Assembly: GCF_014646195.1 (NCBI RefSeq) | Contig: NZ_BMMZ01000001.1 | Span: forward strand, 620,001 to 684,000 | Direction of reading: 5' to 3' | Source of the DNA: Microlunatus endophyticus | Lineage (GTDB): Bacteria; Actinomycetota; Actinomycetes; Propionibacteriales; Propionibacteriaceae | DNA length: 64,000 bases | Shown here: positions 16,506 through 26,914 of the stretch, one piece after another | How positions within the stretch are numbered: the first letter of the stretch is position 1 | Layout of the letters: the number at the start of each line of letters is the position of its first letter | Translations under genes and position numbers: made by a program | Notes under the pieces: model-generated | What the model saw: only the letters and a program-made list of their open reading frames with translations | Databases searched by the model: none | Told to the model about the DNA's origin: nothing

Positions 16506-16542
16506 CCTCTTCATACACACGAAGCCCGGGTCCCGAAGATCA

Positions 16543-16584
16543 GAGCAAACTCATGATCCGCGGCTTGAAAACATGAGTCTGCTC
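16543..16584. other. 13-bp inverted repeat with 16-base spacer
   Basis: GAGCAAACTCATG (16543-16555) and CATGAGTCTGCTC (16572-16584) are complementary at 12 of 13 positions. The element lies between the nrdJ terminator and the small membrane protein gene and is more AT-rich than its surroundings. It could be an operator, a second terminator or a small structured RNA. Confidence 0.6.
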
Positions 16585-16659
16585 GGGTCCTGTCCTTGCG
16601 CCCGACCCAGCGATCCCAGTGGACCGCAGCATGACACCCGGAACCGGCACAATCCCTGC

Positions 16660-16983
16660 ATGGCGAGACCTCTGCGGCTGGTGTTGGCGTCGGCGGGCGT
16701 ACTACTGGGACTGTTGTCGGTGCTGGTCGCCGCGTCCCAGATCACGCTGACCTACTACCTGCCGAGCCCTGGCGGAATTGCCACCACTCACACGACGACG
16801 TTCCAGCCGGCGATCGTTGCGACGGTCGTCGCCGTGGTGATGGCGCTGGTCCTGATCGGCTGGCTGGTCCGCAATCTGATCGGCGCCTCGCGGAACTGGT
16901 TGTGGGCGATCCCGGTTGCCGCCTTGATCATCAGCTACGCCGTCATCATCGCGGTAGCGGGCATGCCCCGGCCCTCATTCTGA
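16660..16983 (+). CDS. Small three-helix membrane protein of unknown function
   Basis: This is a 107-aa protein with hydrophobic segments at about residues 6-26, 46-66 and 82-101, and a basic MARPLR start. No family is recognised. ATG 16660 places the first helix correctly behind a positive residue; the frame is open upstream to 16573. It ends 17 bases before the FurA operator. It is on the same strand as furA-katG but probably not co-regulated with them. Confidence 0.6.
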   Translation: MARPLRLVLASAGVLLGLLSVLVAASQITLTYYLPSPGGIATTHTTTFQPAIVATVVAVVMALVLIGWLVRNLIGASRNWLWAIPVAALIISYAVIIAVAGMPRPSF

Positions 16984-17000
16984 CCGGCGCCAGCTCCTTA

Positions 17001-17017
17001 TCTTGACTTGTTCAAGA
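17001..17017. promoter_or_regulatory. FurA operator and promoter region of furA-katG
   Basis: TCTTGACTTGTTCAAGA is a perfect inverted repeat (TCTTGA-N5-TCAAGA). It resembles the FurA operator of mycobacterial and streptomycete furA-katG operons (TTGACT..TTC.AGAA). It ends 20 bases before the furA GTG, so the transcript leader would be very short or absent. The TTGACT may also serve as the -35 element. Confidence 0.82.
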
Positions 17018-17037
17018 AACTGCACAAGACTGCGGCT

Positions 17038-17532
17038 GTGGCCACGGAGTTCGAGCAGCAGCTGCGCAGTGTCTCGCTGCGGGTCACCCAGCCCCGGCTG
17101 GCGGTCCTCACGGCAGTCAACACCCACCCGCACTCCGACACCGACTCGATCATCGCCTCGGTGCGTCAGAAGCTGCCCGGAGTCTCCCACCAGGCCGTCT
17201 ACGACTCGCTGCACGCGCTGACCGAAGCGGCACTGCTCCGCAAGATCCAGCCATCCGGTCTGGTGGCCCGCTACGAGTCGCGGGTGGGTGACAACCACCA
17301 CCACGTCGTCTGCCGGTCCTGTCGGCGGATCGATGACATCGACTGCGCTGTCGGCGATCCGCCCTGCATGACGCCTTCGGATGATCATGGTTTCGTCATC
17401 GATGAGACGGAGGTCATCCACTGGGGTCTGTGCCCTGACTGTGCGGCAGCAGTGCAGGCGGACGCCGACGTGATCGCAGACCCGGTCACCGCCAGGACCA
17501 CGAGCAAGATCAAGATCAAGAACGACAGCTGA
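17038..17532 (+). CDS. furA: Fur-family redox-sensing repressor FurA
   Basis: FurA is a metal-dependent repressor that senses oxidative stress and controls katG. The 164-aa protein has the winged-helix domain at about 10-85 (LRVTQPRLAVLTAVNTHPHSDTDSI ... SHQAVYDSLHALTEAALLRKI). The dimerisation domain carries GDNHHHVVCRSC and LCPDC metal-binding motifs. It aligns closely with mycobacterial FurA (SGLVARYESRVGDNHHHVVC). GTG 17038 matches the family N-terminus; TTG 17008 would place part of the operator in the coding sequence. katG follows after 18 bases. Confidence 0.93.
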   Translation: MATEFEQQLRSVSLRVTQPRLAVLTAVNTHPHSDTDSIIASVRQKLPGVSHQAVYDSLHALTEAALLRKIQPSGLVARYESRVGDNHHHVVCRSCRRIDDIDCAVGDPPCMTPSDDHGFVIDETEVIHWGLCPDCAAAVQADADVIADPVTARTTSKIKIKNDS

Positions 17533-19704
<2,172 letters not shown>

Positions 19705-19731
19705 TCCTCGTCACTGATCGACCATCCGGCA

Positions 19732-19769
19732 GGGGTGTCGCCACGGCAGAATATCCGTAGCGGCACCCC
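19732..19769 (+). terminator. Probable katG terminator
   Basis: GGGGTGTCGCCACGG (19732-19746) pairs with CCGTAGCGGCACCCC (19755-19769), with one G-U pair, one mismatch and an 8-base loop (CAGAATAT). It lies 27 bases past the katG stop. Confidence 0.6.
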
Positions 19770-19810
19770 CGCCGCGTTGTCGGCCCGGTTCGATTCCCTC
19801 GGGAGCACAG

Positions 19811-20812
19811 ATGCTCGCAGCACGGTTGAATGTCGTTGATCATCGTCTGGACGTTGCCGAGGTGTCGATCCCCGAACCGGGACCGGGCCAGGTGCGCATC
19901 GCCGTCAAGGCAGCCGGAGTCTGCCTGTCCGACGTGCATCTGGTGCAGGGCCTGCTGAACCCGATGTATCTCAACGGCGACGTTGTCACCCTCGGTCATG
20001 AGGTCGCGGGCACGATCGACGCGCTCGGGCCCGGAGTCACCGGCTGGACCGAGGGTCAGCGGGTGGCGTTGCAGGCCGGCGAGCTCTCGGCCGCACAGGT
20101 GCTGACCCGTGGCGTCGACTACGACGGCGGTTGGGCGGAGTACGCCCTGGCCACCGTCGCGACGCTGGTGCCGATCCCGGACGATCTGCCCTTCGAACAG
20201 GCGGCGATCATTCCCGATGCGGTGTCGACACCCTGGGGTGCGATCACCGGGACCGGAGCCGTACGGGCCGGTGAGGCGGTCGGCGTGTGGGGGATCGGTG
20301 GCCTGGGAGCGCATGCCGTGCAATTGCTCCGGATGATCGGTGCCGCACCGATCATCGCGGTCGATCCCAATCCGGCGGCTCGTGAACGCGCCCTGGACTA
20401 CGGTGCCGATCTTGCTCTGGACGCCGCCGATCCCGATCTGCCGATGGCGATCCGGTCGGCCACGGCCGGCAACGGGCTGGCCGCTGCCTTCGACTTCGCC
20501 GGCATCGAGGCCGTACGCCGACAGGCCCTCCCGTGCCTCGGCCCAGCAGGTCGGCTGGTGCTGGTCGGGTTGGGCCCGGAGCCGATGACGATCGCCAACC
20601 CGACCTTGATCAGCTTCCTGGGCCAGCAGATCCGCGGCCATTACGGCTCCGGTCCGGATGATCTTGGTGTGCTGGTCGGTCTGGTCACCCACGGCCGGTT
20701 GGACTTTGCGAAGTCGATCTCCGACGTTTTGCCGCTCTCGCAGGCCGCCGAGGCCGTGAATCGCCTTGAGCATAAGGAAGGAAACCCGGTCCGGCTGGTG
20801 CTCAGGCCGTGA
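19811..20812 (+). CDS. Zinc-type alcohol dehydrogenase-like (MDR family) oxidoreductase
   Basis: This is a 333-aa medium-chain dehydrogenase/reductase. The catalytic zinc ligands are visible as GVCLSDVH (Cys) and TLGHEVAG (His-Glu). The NAD(P)-binding Rossmann motif is GVWGIGGLGAHAVQLLRMIGA. The lobe with four structural-zinc cysteines is missing: after VALQ comes AGELSAAQVLTRG with no Cys cluster. Substrate is unknown. It is convergent with the next gene, overlapping it by 11 bases at the 3' end. Upstream is the katG terminator, so it should have its own promoter. Confidence 0.85.
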   Translation: MLAARLNVVDHRLDVAEVSIPEPGPGQVRIAVKAAGVCLSDVHLVQGLLNPMYLNGDVVTLGHEVAGTIDALGPGVTGWTEGQRVALQAGELSAAQVLTRGVDYDGGWAEYALATVATLVPIPDDLPFEQAAIIPDAVSTPWGAITGTGAVRAGEAVGVWGIGGLGAHAVQLLRMIGAAPIIAVDPNPAARERALDYGADLALDAADPDLPMAIRSATAGNGLAAAFDFAGIEAVRRQALPCLGPAGRLVLVGLGPEPMTIANPTLISFLGQQIRGHYGSGPDDLGVLVGLVTHGRLDFAKSISDVLPLSQAAEAVNRLEHKEGNPVRLVLRP

Positions 20813-22292
20813 CGATGTCGCGGGCAGGATCGCGTACGGGCTCGAAATGCATGTCCCGGCGGGGATCGGCGAGCCGCATCCGTACGGAGTCGACGAAGTA
20901 GTTCTGCGGGTAGAACCAGGCGCCCCCCGCACCCTGGACCGGAAGCCGGGCTCGGATCACATAGCCGGACGTCAGCGGCAGCAACGGATGCGGATCAAGA
21001 TCATCGGGCCGGACCGGACAGCCCGAGGCCAGCCGATGCCGTTGCAGGTAACGAAGAAGGCGGCAGACATACCGGCTGGCGAGATCCGCGCGCAACGTCC
21101 ACGACGCATTCACGTAGCCGACGGCCATGGCGAAATTCGGTACGCCGTCGAGCATCAGCCCGCGGTAGACGATCCGGGTCGCCGGATCAACCGGCACGCC
21201 GTCGACGCTGAGATCGATCCCGCTCAGCAGCTGCATCCGCAGCCCGGTGGCCGTGATGATCACATCGGCCGGCAGCAACTCGCCCGATGTCAACCTGATG
21301 CCATCGGCCTCGAAGTGATCGATGTGATCGGTGACGACGGACGCATCACCGCGCTGGATCGCCGTGAAAAGATCCCCATCGGGGACGACGCACAGCCGCT
21401 GGTCCCACGGGTTGTACAGCGGTGTGAAGTGCCGGGCCGCATAGTCGGCGCCGAGCCGGCGGATGATCGGCTCGCTGAGCATCCGGCGGGCCGTCTCGGG
21501 ACGGCGTCGGGTGATCCGGTAGAACACCTGCCCGAGGGCGAGATGGCGGACGCGGTTGACCCGATGTGCGAGACCTGCGGGCAGTCGCTGCCGCAGCCGC
21601 TCGGCCGTCGGATCGTGACGCGCCTGGGAGGTGATCCAGGTCGGCGACCGCTGCAGCATCGTCACCTGTGCGGCGATTCCGGCCAGTGCCGGGACCAGGG
21701 TGACCGCGGTCGCACCGGAGCCGATCACCACCACTCTCCTGCCGGTCAGGTCAAGATCATCCGGCCAATGCTGCGGGTGCACGACGGGCCCCGCGAAATC
21801 CTCCCGGCCCTCGAAGTCGGGGGTGTGGCCCTCGGCGTAGTCGTAGTAACCCGAGCAGGCGTAGAGAAAGCGACACGTCCAGATCTGCTGGCCGGCGGCG
21901 CCGGTGGTTGTGACGGTCCAGCGCTGGTCGGCGCTGGACCAGTCGGCTGCCGTCACCCGGGTGCCGAAACGGATCCTGCGATCGATGCCGGATTCGGCGG
22001 CCAGGTCCTGCAGGTAGCGCCGGATGTCGGCGCCGTCGGCGAGCGCCTGTGAGCCGGGCCAGGGCCGGAAGGGGTAGCTGAAGGTGAAGATGTCGGAGTC
22101 GGACCGGATGCCCGGGTAGCGGAAAAGATCCCAGGTCCCGCCGATCGCGTCCCGGGCCTCCAGGATCGCGTACGAGTGATCCGGACACTGCTGCTGCAGT
22201 CGGTACGCCGCGCCGATGCCGCTGATGCCCGCGCCGACCACCAGCACGTCGACGACGCGCTCGCTGCCCGCACCCACAGCTTCGGAGGACAC
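20802..22292 (-). CDS. Flavin-containing (Baeyer-Villiger/EthA-like) monooxygenase
   Basis: This is a 496-aa class B flavoprotein monooxygenase. The FAD motif is VLVVGAGISGIGAAYRLQ, followed by the ARDAIGGTWDLFRYPGIRSDSDIFTF stretch that closely matches mycobacterial EthA. The NADPH motif is RVVVIGSGATAVTLVPAL. These enzymes oxygenate ketones or sulfur compounds, and EthA is known for prodrug activation. The natural substrate is unknown. The start is GTG 22292. It is divergent from the PEBP gene, sharing a 92-base gap that contains an AT-rich CATTAGTATACC stretch (possible promoter). Confidence 0.88.
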   Translation of the reverse strand: MSSEAVGAGSERVVDVLVVGAGISGIGAAYRLQQQCPDHSYAILEARDAIGGTWDLFRYPGIRSDSDIFTFSYPFRPWPGSQALADGADIRRYLQDLAAESGIDRRIRFGTRVTAADWSSADQRWTVTTTGAAGQQIWTCRFLYACSGYYDYAEGHTPDFEGREDFAGPVVHPQHWPDDLDLTGRRVVVIGSGATAVTLVPALAGIAAQVTMLQRSPTWITSQARHDPTAERLRQRLPAGLAHRVNRVRHLALGQVFYRITRRRPETARRMLSEPIIRRLGADYAARHFTPLYNPWDQRLCVVPDGDLFTAIQRGDASVVTDHIDHFEADGIRLTSGELLPADVIITATGLRMQLLSGIDLSVDGVPVDPATRIVYRGLMLDGVPNFAMAVGYVNASWTLRADLASRYVCRLLRYLQRHRLASGCPVRPDDLDPHPLLPLTSGYVIRARLPVQGAGGAWFYPQNYFVDSVRMRLADPRRDMHFEPVRDPARDIVTA

Positions 22293-22384
22293 AGGATCCA
22301 GTGTGCCAGTTGCGCCCGGTACGGGTGGTCATTAGTATACCTAAAGAACTGTCCTCCGAGCGGTAGTCGGGAGTCAACACCACC

Positions 22385-22948
22385 ATGCCCAATCCCATCG
22401 GACGCGCCCTGCGCAACCGGCGTGCCGGCCACGACAAGCTGGTCTGGACCCTTCCCGGCCTGCAGGCGCCGGAGAACTTCACGCTGACCAGCCCTGCTTT
22501 CGCGCACAGGACTCCGATCCCGTCGGCGCACCGCGGCCGGATCTTCGCGCCGAACGTATCGCCGGCGCTGACCTGGACGACACCACCCGAGGGCGCCGTC
22601 GAACTGGTGCTGATCATCGAGGATCCCGATGCTCCGCGGGCGACTCCCGCGACCCACGGGATCACGACCGGCATCGATCCATCGCTGACCGGGCTCCCGG
22701 AGAGTGCGCTGACCGATCCGAGCCGGATCCCCGGCCTGCGGCACGGAAGCGGCGCGATGGGCCGCCGCGGATTCATCGGCCCGATGCCGCCGGGTTCGCA
22801 CGGGCCGCACACCTACGTCTTCCAGCTGTTCGCAGTCGATCACAAGCTCGGGCTGCCGGAGAAGTTCGGTCTGACCGACGTCCTCACGGCCATCGACGGG
22901 CATGTGATCGGCCGGGCACGGCTGGACGGGACGTACGAGAACAAGTGA
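22385..22948 (+). CDS. PEBP family (YbhB/YbcL-type) protein
   Basis: This is a 187-aa phosphatidylethanolamine-binding-protein-like protein. Family features are NVSPALTWTTPPEGAVELVLIIEDPDAPR (ligand-site DPDAP) and RRGFIGPMPPGSHGPHTYVFQLFAVD. The biochemical role of bacterial PEBPs is not settled. There is no signal peptide, so it is cytoplasmic. The stop codon is in a 14-bp tandem repeat shared with the end of the convergent araC-type gene. Confidence 0.88.
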   Translation: MPNPIGRALRNRRAGHDKLVWTLPGLQAPENFTLTSPAFAHRTPIPSAHRGRIFAPNVSPALTWTTPPEGAVELVLIIEDPDAPRATPATHGITTGIDPSLTGLPESALTDPSRIPGLRHGSGAMGRRGFIGPMPPGSHGPHTYVFQLFAVDHKLGLPEKFGLTDVLTAIDGHVIGRARLDGTYENK

Positions 22949-22970
22949 GCATGATCAAGTGAGAAAGATC
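22943..22970. repeat. 14-bp tandem repeat (2 copies) at the PEBP stop codon
   Basis: AAGTGAGCATGATC (22943-22956) is followed by AAGTGAGAAAGATC (22957-22970), matching at 11 of 14 positions, then a partial AGGTG. The first unit contains the PEBP TGA. The convergent regulator's stop codon (22969-22971, minus strand) overlaps the repeat end. Confidence 0.75.
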
Positions 22971-23880
22971 AGGTGGGGCGGGATGAGCCGAGCTGGGTGA
23001 GATCGGTTCCGATCCCGGGGGTCTTCGACTGTTGGCGGTAGATGGTCGGCGTGACACCGGTCAGGTGCCGGAACCGGCGCGCGAAGTAGGTCGGATCCGC
23101 CCAACCGACGAGGGCACCGATCCGGGCCACCGGCTCGTCGGTATTGGTCAACAGGCCGGCCGCCCGCTCGACCCGCAACCGGGCGAGATAGGCCATGGGG
23201 GAGACGCCGTAATGTCTGCGGAAGAGCCGGCCCAGGTAGTCGGGATCGATCGCGGCGACGGCAGCGACCTCATCGATCCGCCAATGACGCTCCGGTGCCG
23301 CGGCCAGCAGTCCGGCGGCCTCGCGGACGGCGTCCGGGATCGTCGTGTCGCCGGATTGTGATTCGGCGGGCGCCTGGTCGTCGAGGGCATCGACGAGAAG
23401 CCCGAGCGTCGCCAACAGATGACCGAGCAGCGTCAGCCCGGCGCCGCGCACGGCACCGAGCCGGCGGATCGCAGCGACGCCGGCGGTGGCAGCATCAGCC
23501 GGTAGCCGTACGGCATAGCTGCCTTGGTGGCCACCGAGCACCGGCCCGCTCCACAGCAGCCGGCGGAGGACGGGATCCGCGTACAGCAAGGAGAGCTGGC
23601 CGTCCAGCGCCTGCGCCGACAGGCAGCAGTTGGCTACCTCGAGGTCGCGGCAGTCGGCGAATCCGTGCCAGGCACCCGGTCGCAGCACCAGCAGGTCGCC
23701 CCGGGAGAGCGGCTGTTCTCCCCGGACATTCAGATGCTTGCCGGAGCCGTGGCCGATCAACGCGATCTCAACGAAATCGTGCCCGTGCACCTCGGCATCA
23801 CCGTCGAGATTCCAAACACCCGCGAGCACCGGGCGGTCGGCGAACATCTCCGACTCCCGATACAGCGACGGCCGCGCCAC
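22969..23880 (-). CDS. AraC-family transcriptional regulator
   Basis: This is a 303-aa regulator. The N-terminal cupin-like sensing domain (about 10-120) has EVHGHDFVEIALIGHGSGKH and RGDLLVLRPGAWHGF. The C-terminal double helix-turn-helix (about 200-290) has WRIDEVAAVAAIDPDYLGRLFRRHYGVSPMAYLARLRVERA and IGALVGWADPTYFARRFRHLTGVTP. GTG 23880 was chosen; ATG 23847 is an alternative that loses little. It is divergent from the PhyH-type dioxygenase gene, and a 21-base-spaced direct repeat lies between them, so it most likely controls that gene. Confidence 0.87.
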   Translation of the reverse strand: MARPSLYRESEMFADRPVLAGVWNLDGDAEVHGHDFVEIALIGHGSGKHLNVRGEQPLSRGDLLVLRPGAWHGFADCRDLEVANCCLSAQALDGQLSLLYADPVLRRLLWSGPVLGGHQGSYAVRLPADAATAGVAAIRRLGAVRGAGLTLLGHLLATLGLLVDALDDQAPAESQSGDTTIPDAVREAAGLLAAAPERHWRIDEVAAVAAIDPDYLGRLFRRHYGVSPMAYLARLRVERAAGLLTNTDEPVARIGALVGWADPTYFARRFRHLTGVTPTIYRQQSKTPGIGTDLTQLGSSRPT

Positions 23881-23906
23881 ACCCACGGTGCCAGCGTACG
23901 CGAGTC

Positions 23907-23937
23907 GGAATCGTCCGAGTTCCGGGCGGGATCGTCC
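23907..23937. promoter_or_regulatory. Direct-repeat operator candidate between araC-type and phyH-type genes
   Basis: GGAATCGTCC (23907-23916) and GGGATCGTCC (23928-23937) differ at one base and are spaced exactly 21 bases start to start, two helical turns. This is the arrangement used by AraC-family dimers. The pair lies in the 92-base divergent gap. Confidence 0.6.
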
Positions 23938-23972
23938 TAGCCGCGCAGCTTCCCGGCGACAACAGTGTGAGC

Positions 23973-24770
23973 ATGACAATCTCCGATTCGACCATGATCA
24001 CCGACGATCCCGTCCGCGATGTCGATGATGACGGAAACCTCCCAGCCGAGTTGATCGACACCTACCGCACCGACGGTGTGGTCCGGATCCGCGGGATGCT
24101 GAAGCCCGAGGAGGTGCAGACCTTCCTGGCGGCCGAGCAGGCATTCCACCAGCGGCACAAACAGGACAGCCTGGACAAGCAGGGCACCTTCACCCAGCTG
24201 GTGAACGTCTGGCAGCAGGACGAGACCCTCGCCCAGCTCACCCTGCATCCGAGGATCGCCGCCGCTGCCAAGCAACTGACCGGGATCCCACTGCGGATCT
24301 GGCATGATCACATGCTGGTCAAGGAGCCGCACAACAACAAGCCGACCTTCTTCCACCAGGACCGGCCCTACTGGCCGCACACCGGGGACCGGCAGTCGCT
24401 GTCCTGCTGGATCGCACTCGTCGACGTCCCACCGGAGCGCGGGTGCATGACCTTCCTGCGGGGCACCCAGCACCTCACCGGGCTGCGGCCCCAGAACCTC
24501 GCCGAGGAAGAGGATCTCTTCGGGCTGGCACCCGACCTGCGGTGGCTGCCGCGGATCACCTACCCGCTGCGTGCCGGCGATGTCACCTTCCATACCAGCT
24601 ACACCGGGCACATGGCGCTGGACAACCGCACCGATTCAGCCCGGTACGCTCACATCACCGTCTACATGGATGCCGAGACCCGCTTCAACGGCAACCCGCA
24701 CATCGTGACCGCGCCGCTGGACCTGACGGAGGGCGATCCGCTGGCAGGGGAGAATTTCCCCCAGGTGTGA
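23973..24770 (+). CDS. Phytanoyl-CoA dioxygenase (PhyH) family protein
   Basis: This is a 265-aa Fe(II)/2-oxoglutarate-dependent oxygenase-like protein. The metal triad is suggested by FFHQDRPYW (HxD) and a distal His in FHTSYTGHMALDNRTDSARYAHITVYM, whose Arg would bind 2-oxoglutarate. GCMTFLRGTQHLTG is typical of PhyH. The substrate could be a lipid, polyol or secondary metabolite and is not determinable here. ATG 23973 follows an in-frame GTG at 23967. It pairs with the divergent AraC regulator. Confidence 0.85.
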   Translation: MTISDSTMITDDPVRDVDDDGNLPAELIDTYRTDGVVRIRGMLKPEEVQTFLAAEQAFHQRHKQDSLDKQGTFTQLVNVWQQDETLAQLTLHPRIAAAAKQLTGIPLRIWHDHMLVKEPHNNKPTFFHQDRPYWPHTGDRQSLSCWIALVDVPPERGCMTFLRGTQHLTGLRPQNLAEEEDLFGLAPDLRWLPRITYPLRAGDVTFHTSYTGHMALDNRTDSARYAHITVYMDAETRFNGNPHIVTAPLDLTEGDPLAGENFPQV

Positions 24771-24794
24771 GCTGAGGACCGTCAGATCCCGCGA

Positions 24795-25844
24795 TCAGAC
24801 CCCGGCGATCTCGGGAATCGCCTCGGACAACTGGGGAACGCGCTCGGGGAAGAGACAGGCCGCACGGTGGCCGGGGGAGACCTCGGCCATCGGCGGCCTG
24901 GCCTGACGGCAGGCGTCCTCGACGAACGGGCAGCGGTTGGCGAAGATGCAACCCTCCTCGGCCGGCGGCTGCTCGGCCAGATCATCCACAGCGTCGGTGG
25001 CGATCTCCTGACGGCGGCGCCGGGCAGTCCGCGGATCCGGTATCGGGATCGACTCCAGCAGCAGGTAGCTGTACGGGTGCCGGGGATGCTTGATCACCTC
25101 TTCGGCGGGCCCATCCTCGACCACCTCGCCGAAGAACATCACGATGATCCGACCGCCCCGGGCGATATAGCGGACAACGCCGAAATCGTGGCTGATGAAG
25201 ACGTAGGCCAGCCCCTGCTCGGCGCGCAGGGACAACAGCAGATCGAGGACGGCGACCCGGATCGACACGTCCAGCATGCTGGTCGGTTCGTCGGCCACCA
25301 CCAGCTGTGGCCGCAGGCTGACAGCGCGGGCGACGGCCAGCCGCTGGCGCTGACCGCCCGACAGCTGGTGCGGAAAGCGTCGCAGGAACGCCTCGTCGGC
25401 GTCCAGGCCGACCAGCTCCAGCAGTCGCAGGATCTCGCCCTGGACCTCGCGGCGGGGAACGATCTTGTGGTGCAGCAGCCCCGGCCGCAGTGTCTCGCGG
25501 ATGCTCAAGCCCGGATTGAGGGACGCGTACGGGTCCTGCTGGACGATCTGCACCGCGCGCCGGTACTGGTTCCAGTCGGCCCTGCCGAGGTTCCAGATAT
25601 CCTGGCCCTGGTAGAGGATCCGTCCGTCGGACGGCTTGAGCAGTCCGGTGATCATCCGGCCGAGGGTGGTCTTGCCGCAGCCGGATTCACCGACGATGGC
25701 GGTGACCGAATCCTGGCCGACGGCTAGGTCGACGCCGTTCAACGCCGGCAGTGGGGCCGTACTCGTCGGGTAGCGGTGGGATAGCCCGTCGACCTGCAAC
25801 AACAGTGCCGGGTCGGTTGCCGGCGTGGTCTCGGCAGCGGTCAC
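24795..25844 (-). CDS. Peptide/oligosaccharide ABC transporter ATPase (DppF/OppF-like), system A
   Basis: This is a 349-aa ATPase. It has Walker A IVGESGCGKTTLG, Q-loop IVQQDPYASLNPGLSI, signature LSGGQRQRLAVARA, Walker B LVVADEPTSMLD and an H-loop in FISHDFG. The C-terminal oligopeptide-transporter extension has GCIFANRCPFVEDAC with conserved Cys. I chose GTG 25844, which overlaps the stop of the preceding ATPase gene (GTGA); the longer frame to 25982 would read through that gene. It is the last gene of a six-gene minus-strand operon. Confidence 0.92.
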   Translation of the reverse strand: MTAAETTPATDPALLLQVDGLSHRYPTSTAPLPALNGVDLAVGQDSVTAIVGESGCGKTTLGRMITGLLKPSDGRILYQGQDIWNLGRADWNQYRRAVQIVQQDPYASLNPGLSIRETLRPGLLHHKIVPRREVQGEILRLLELVGLDADEAFLRRFPHQLSGGQRQRLAVARAVSLRPQLVVADEPTSMLDVSIRVAVLDLLLSLRAEQGLAYVFISHDFGVVRYIARGGRIIVMFFGEVVEDGPAEEVIKHPRHPYSYLLLESIPIPDPRTARRRRQEIATDAVDDLAEQPPAEEGCIFANRCPFVEDACRQARPPMAEVSPGHRAACLFPERVPQLSEAIPEIAGV

Positions 25845-26899
25845 TTGAGTAGCCCCTTCTCGCTGAGTCCGGCGTTCACCACATGGCAGGCGACCCCGTG
25901 CTCGGCCGCGTCCAGCAGCAGCGGTGGATCGACCGATTGGCAGATGTCGATGGCCTGCGCACATCGGGGCGCGAACCTGCATCCCGGAGGCAGCTCGGCC
26001 AGGCTCGGCACCCGGCCCGGGATCGGCTTGATCAACTCGGTGTCCGCGGTGACGCTGGGGACGGCGCGAATCAGGGCGCTCACGTAGGGGTGCCGGCGTT
26101 CGTCGTAGAAGATCTCGTCGATGGTGCCGGTCTCGACCAGCCGGCCGGCGTACATCACCGCGACCCGGTTGGCGAGCTCGGCGACCAGGGCCAGATCGTG
26201 GGTGATGAAGATGATCGTCACGCCCAGGGTCTCGTGCAGGTCGTTGAGGATGTCGATCACCAGCCGCTGGTTGAGGATGTCCAGGGCCGTGGTGGGCTCG
26301 TCCAGGACCAGTACTGACGGCCGCAGCAGCAGTCCGAGCGCAATGGCGACCCGCTGCTTCATGCCGCCGGAAAGCCTGCTCTCGTAGCCCTTCCAGACAA
26401 CCTCCGGGTCGAGCCGTACGAGTCGCAGCAGGTATTCGAAGTACTCCCGGCCCTCCCTGGCGGTGGGGAAACTGTCCGGGTGCGCCTGCAGGACGTGCTC
26501 GACCTGGGTGCCGATAGTGATCACCGGGTTGAACGCATTCATCGCCGCCTGGAAGACCATCGAGATCTCGGCGCCGCGGATCTGGTCGAGCTTGCGCCGG
26601 TCCATCCCGGTGAGGGTGTGGCCGCGGAAGGTGATCTGTCCGGTCGAGACCACCCCCGGTGGCGGCACCATGCCCAGCAGTGAGTAGGCCAGCGTCGACT
26701 TGCCACAGCCGGATTCCCCTGCCAGGGCGTAGATGTCGCCCTCGCGGACTGTCAGGCTGACCCCGTCGACGGCGCGCAGCGGGCCGAAATTGACACTGAG
26801 GTTGTCAACCTCGAGGATCGCGGGCGCCTGCTGCCGGGCGTCGGAGTCGCCGCCGCCGGCGGTGTCGGCGTGCAGGGCCATCATCTGATGCGTACTCAT
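25841..26899 (-). CDS. Peptide/oligosaccharide ABC transporter ATPase (DppD/OppD-like), system A
   Basis: This is a 352-aa ATPase, partner of the DppF-like subunit. It has Walker A LAGESGCGKSTLAYSLLG, signature LSGGMKQRVAIALG, Walker B VLVLDEPTTALD, an H-loop in FITHDLALV and the C-terminal PGCRFAPRCAQAIDIC cysteine motif. The GMVPPPGVVSTGQITF insertion is typical of the OppD/DppD branch. It starts at ATG 26899, 15 bases after the permease stop. Confidence 0.92.
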   Translation of the reverse strand: MSTHQMMALHADTAGGGDSDARQQAPAILEVDNLSVNFGPLRAVDGVSLTVREGDIYALAGESGCGKSTLAYSLLGMVPPPGVVSTGQITFRGHTLTGMDRRKLDQIRGAEISMVFQAAMNAFNPVITIGTQVEHVLQAHPDSFPTAREGREYFEYLLRLVRLDPEVVWKGYESRLSGGMKQRVAIALGLLLRPSVLVLDEPTTALDILNQRLVIDILNDLHETLGVTIIFITHDLALVAELANRVAVMYAGRLVETGTIDEIFYDERRHPYVSALIRAVPSVTADTELIKPIPGRVPSLAELPPGCRFAPRCAQAIDICQSVDPPLLLDAAEHGVACHVVNAGLSEKGLLK

Positions 26900-26914
26900 C
26901 GCTGCACCCTCACT

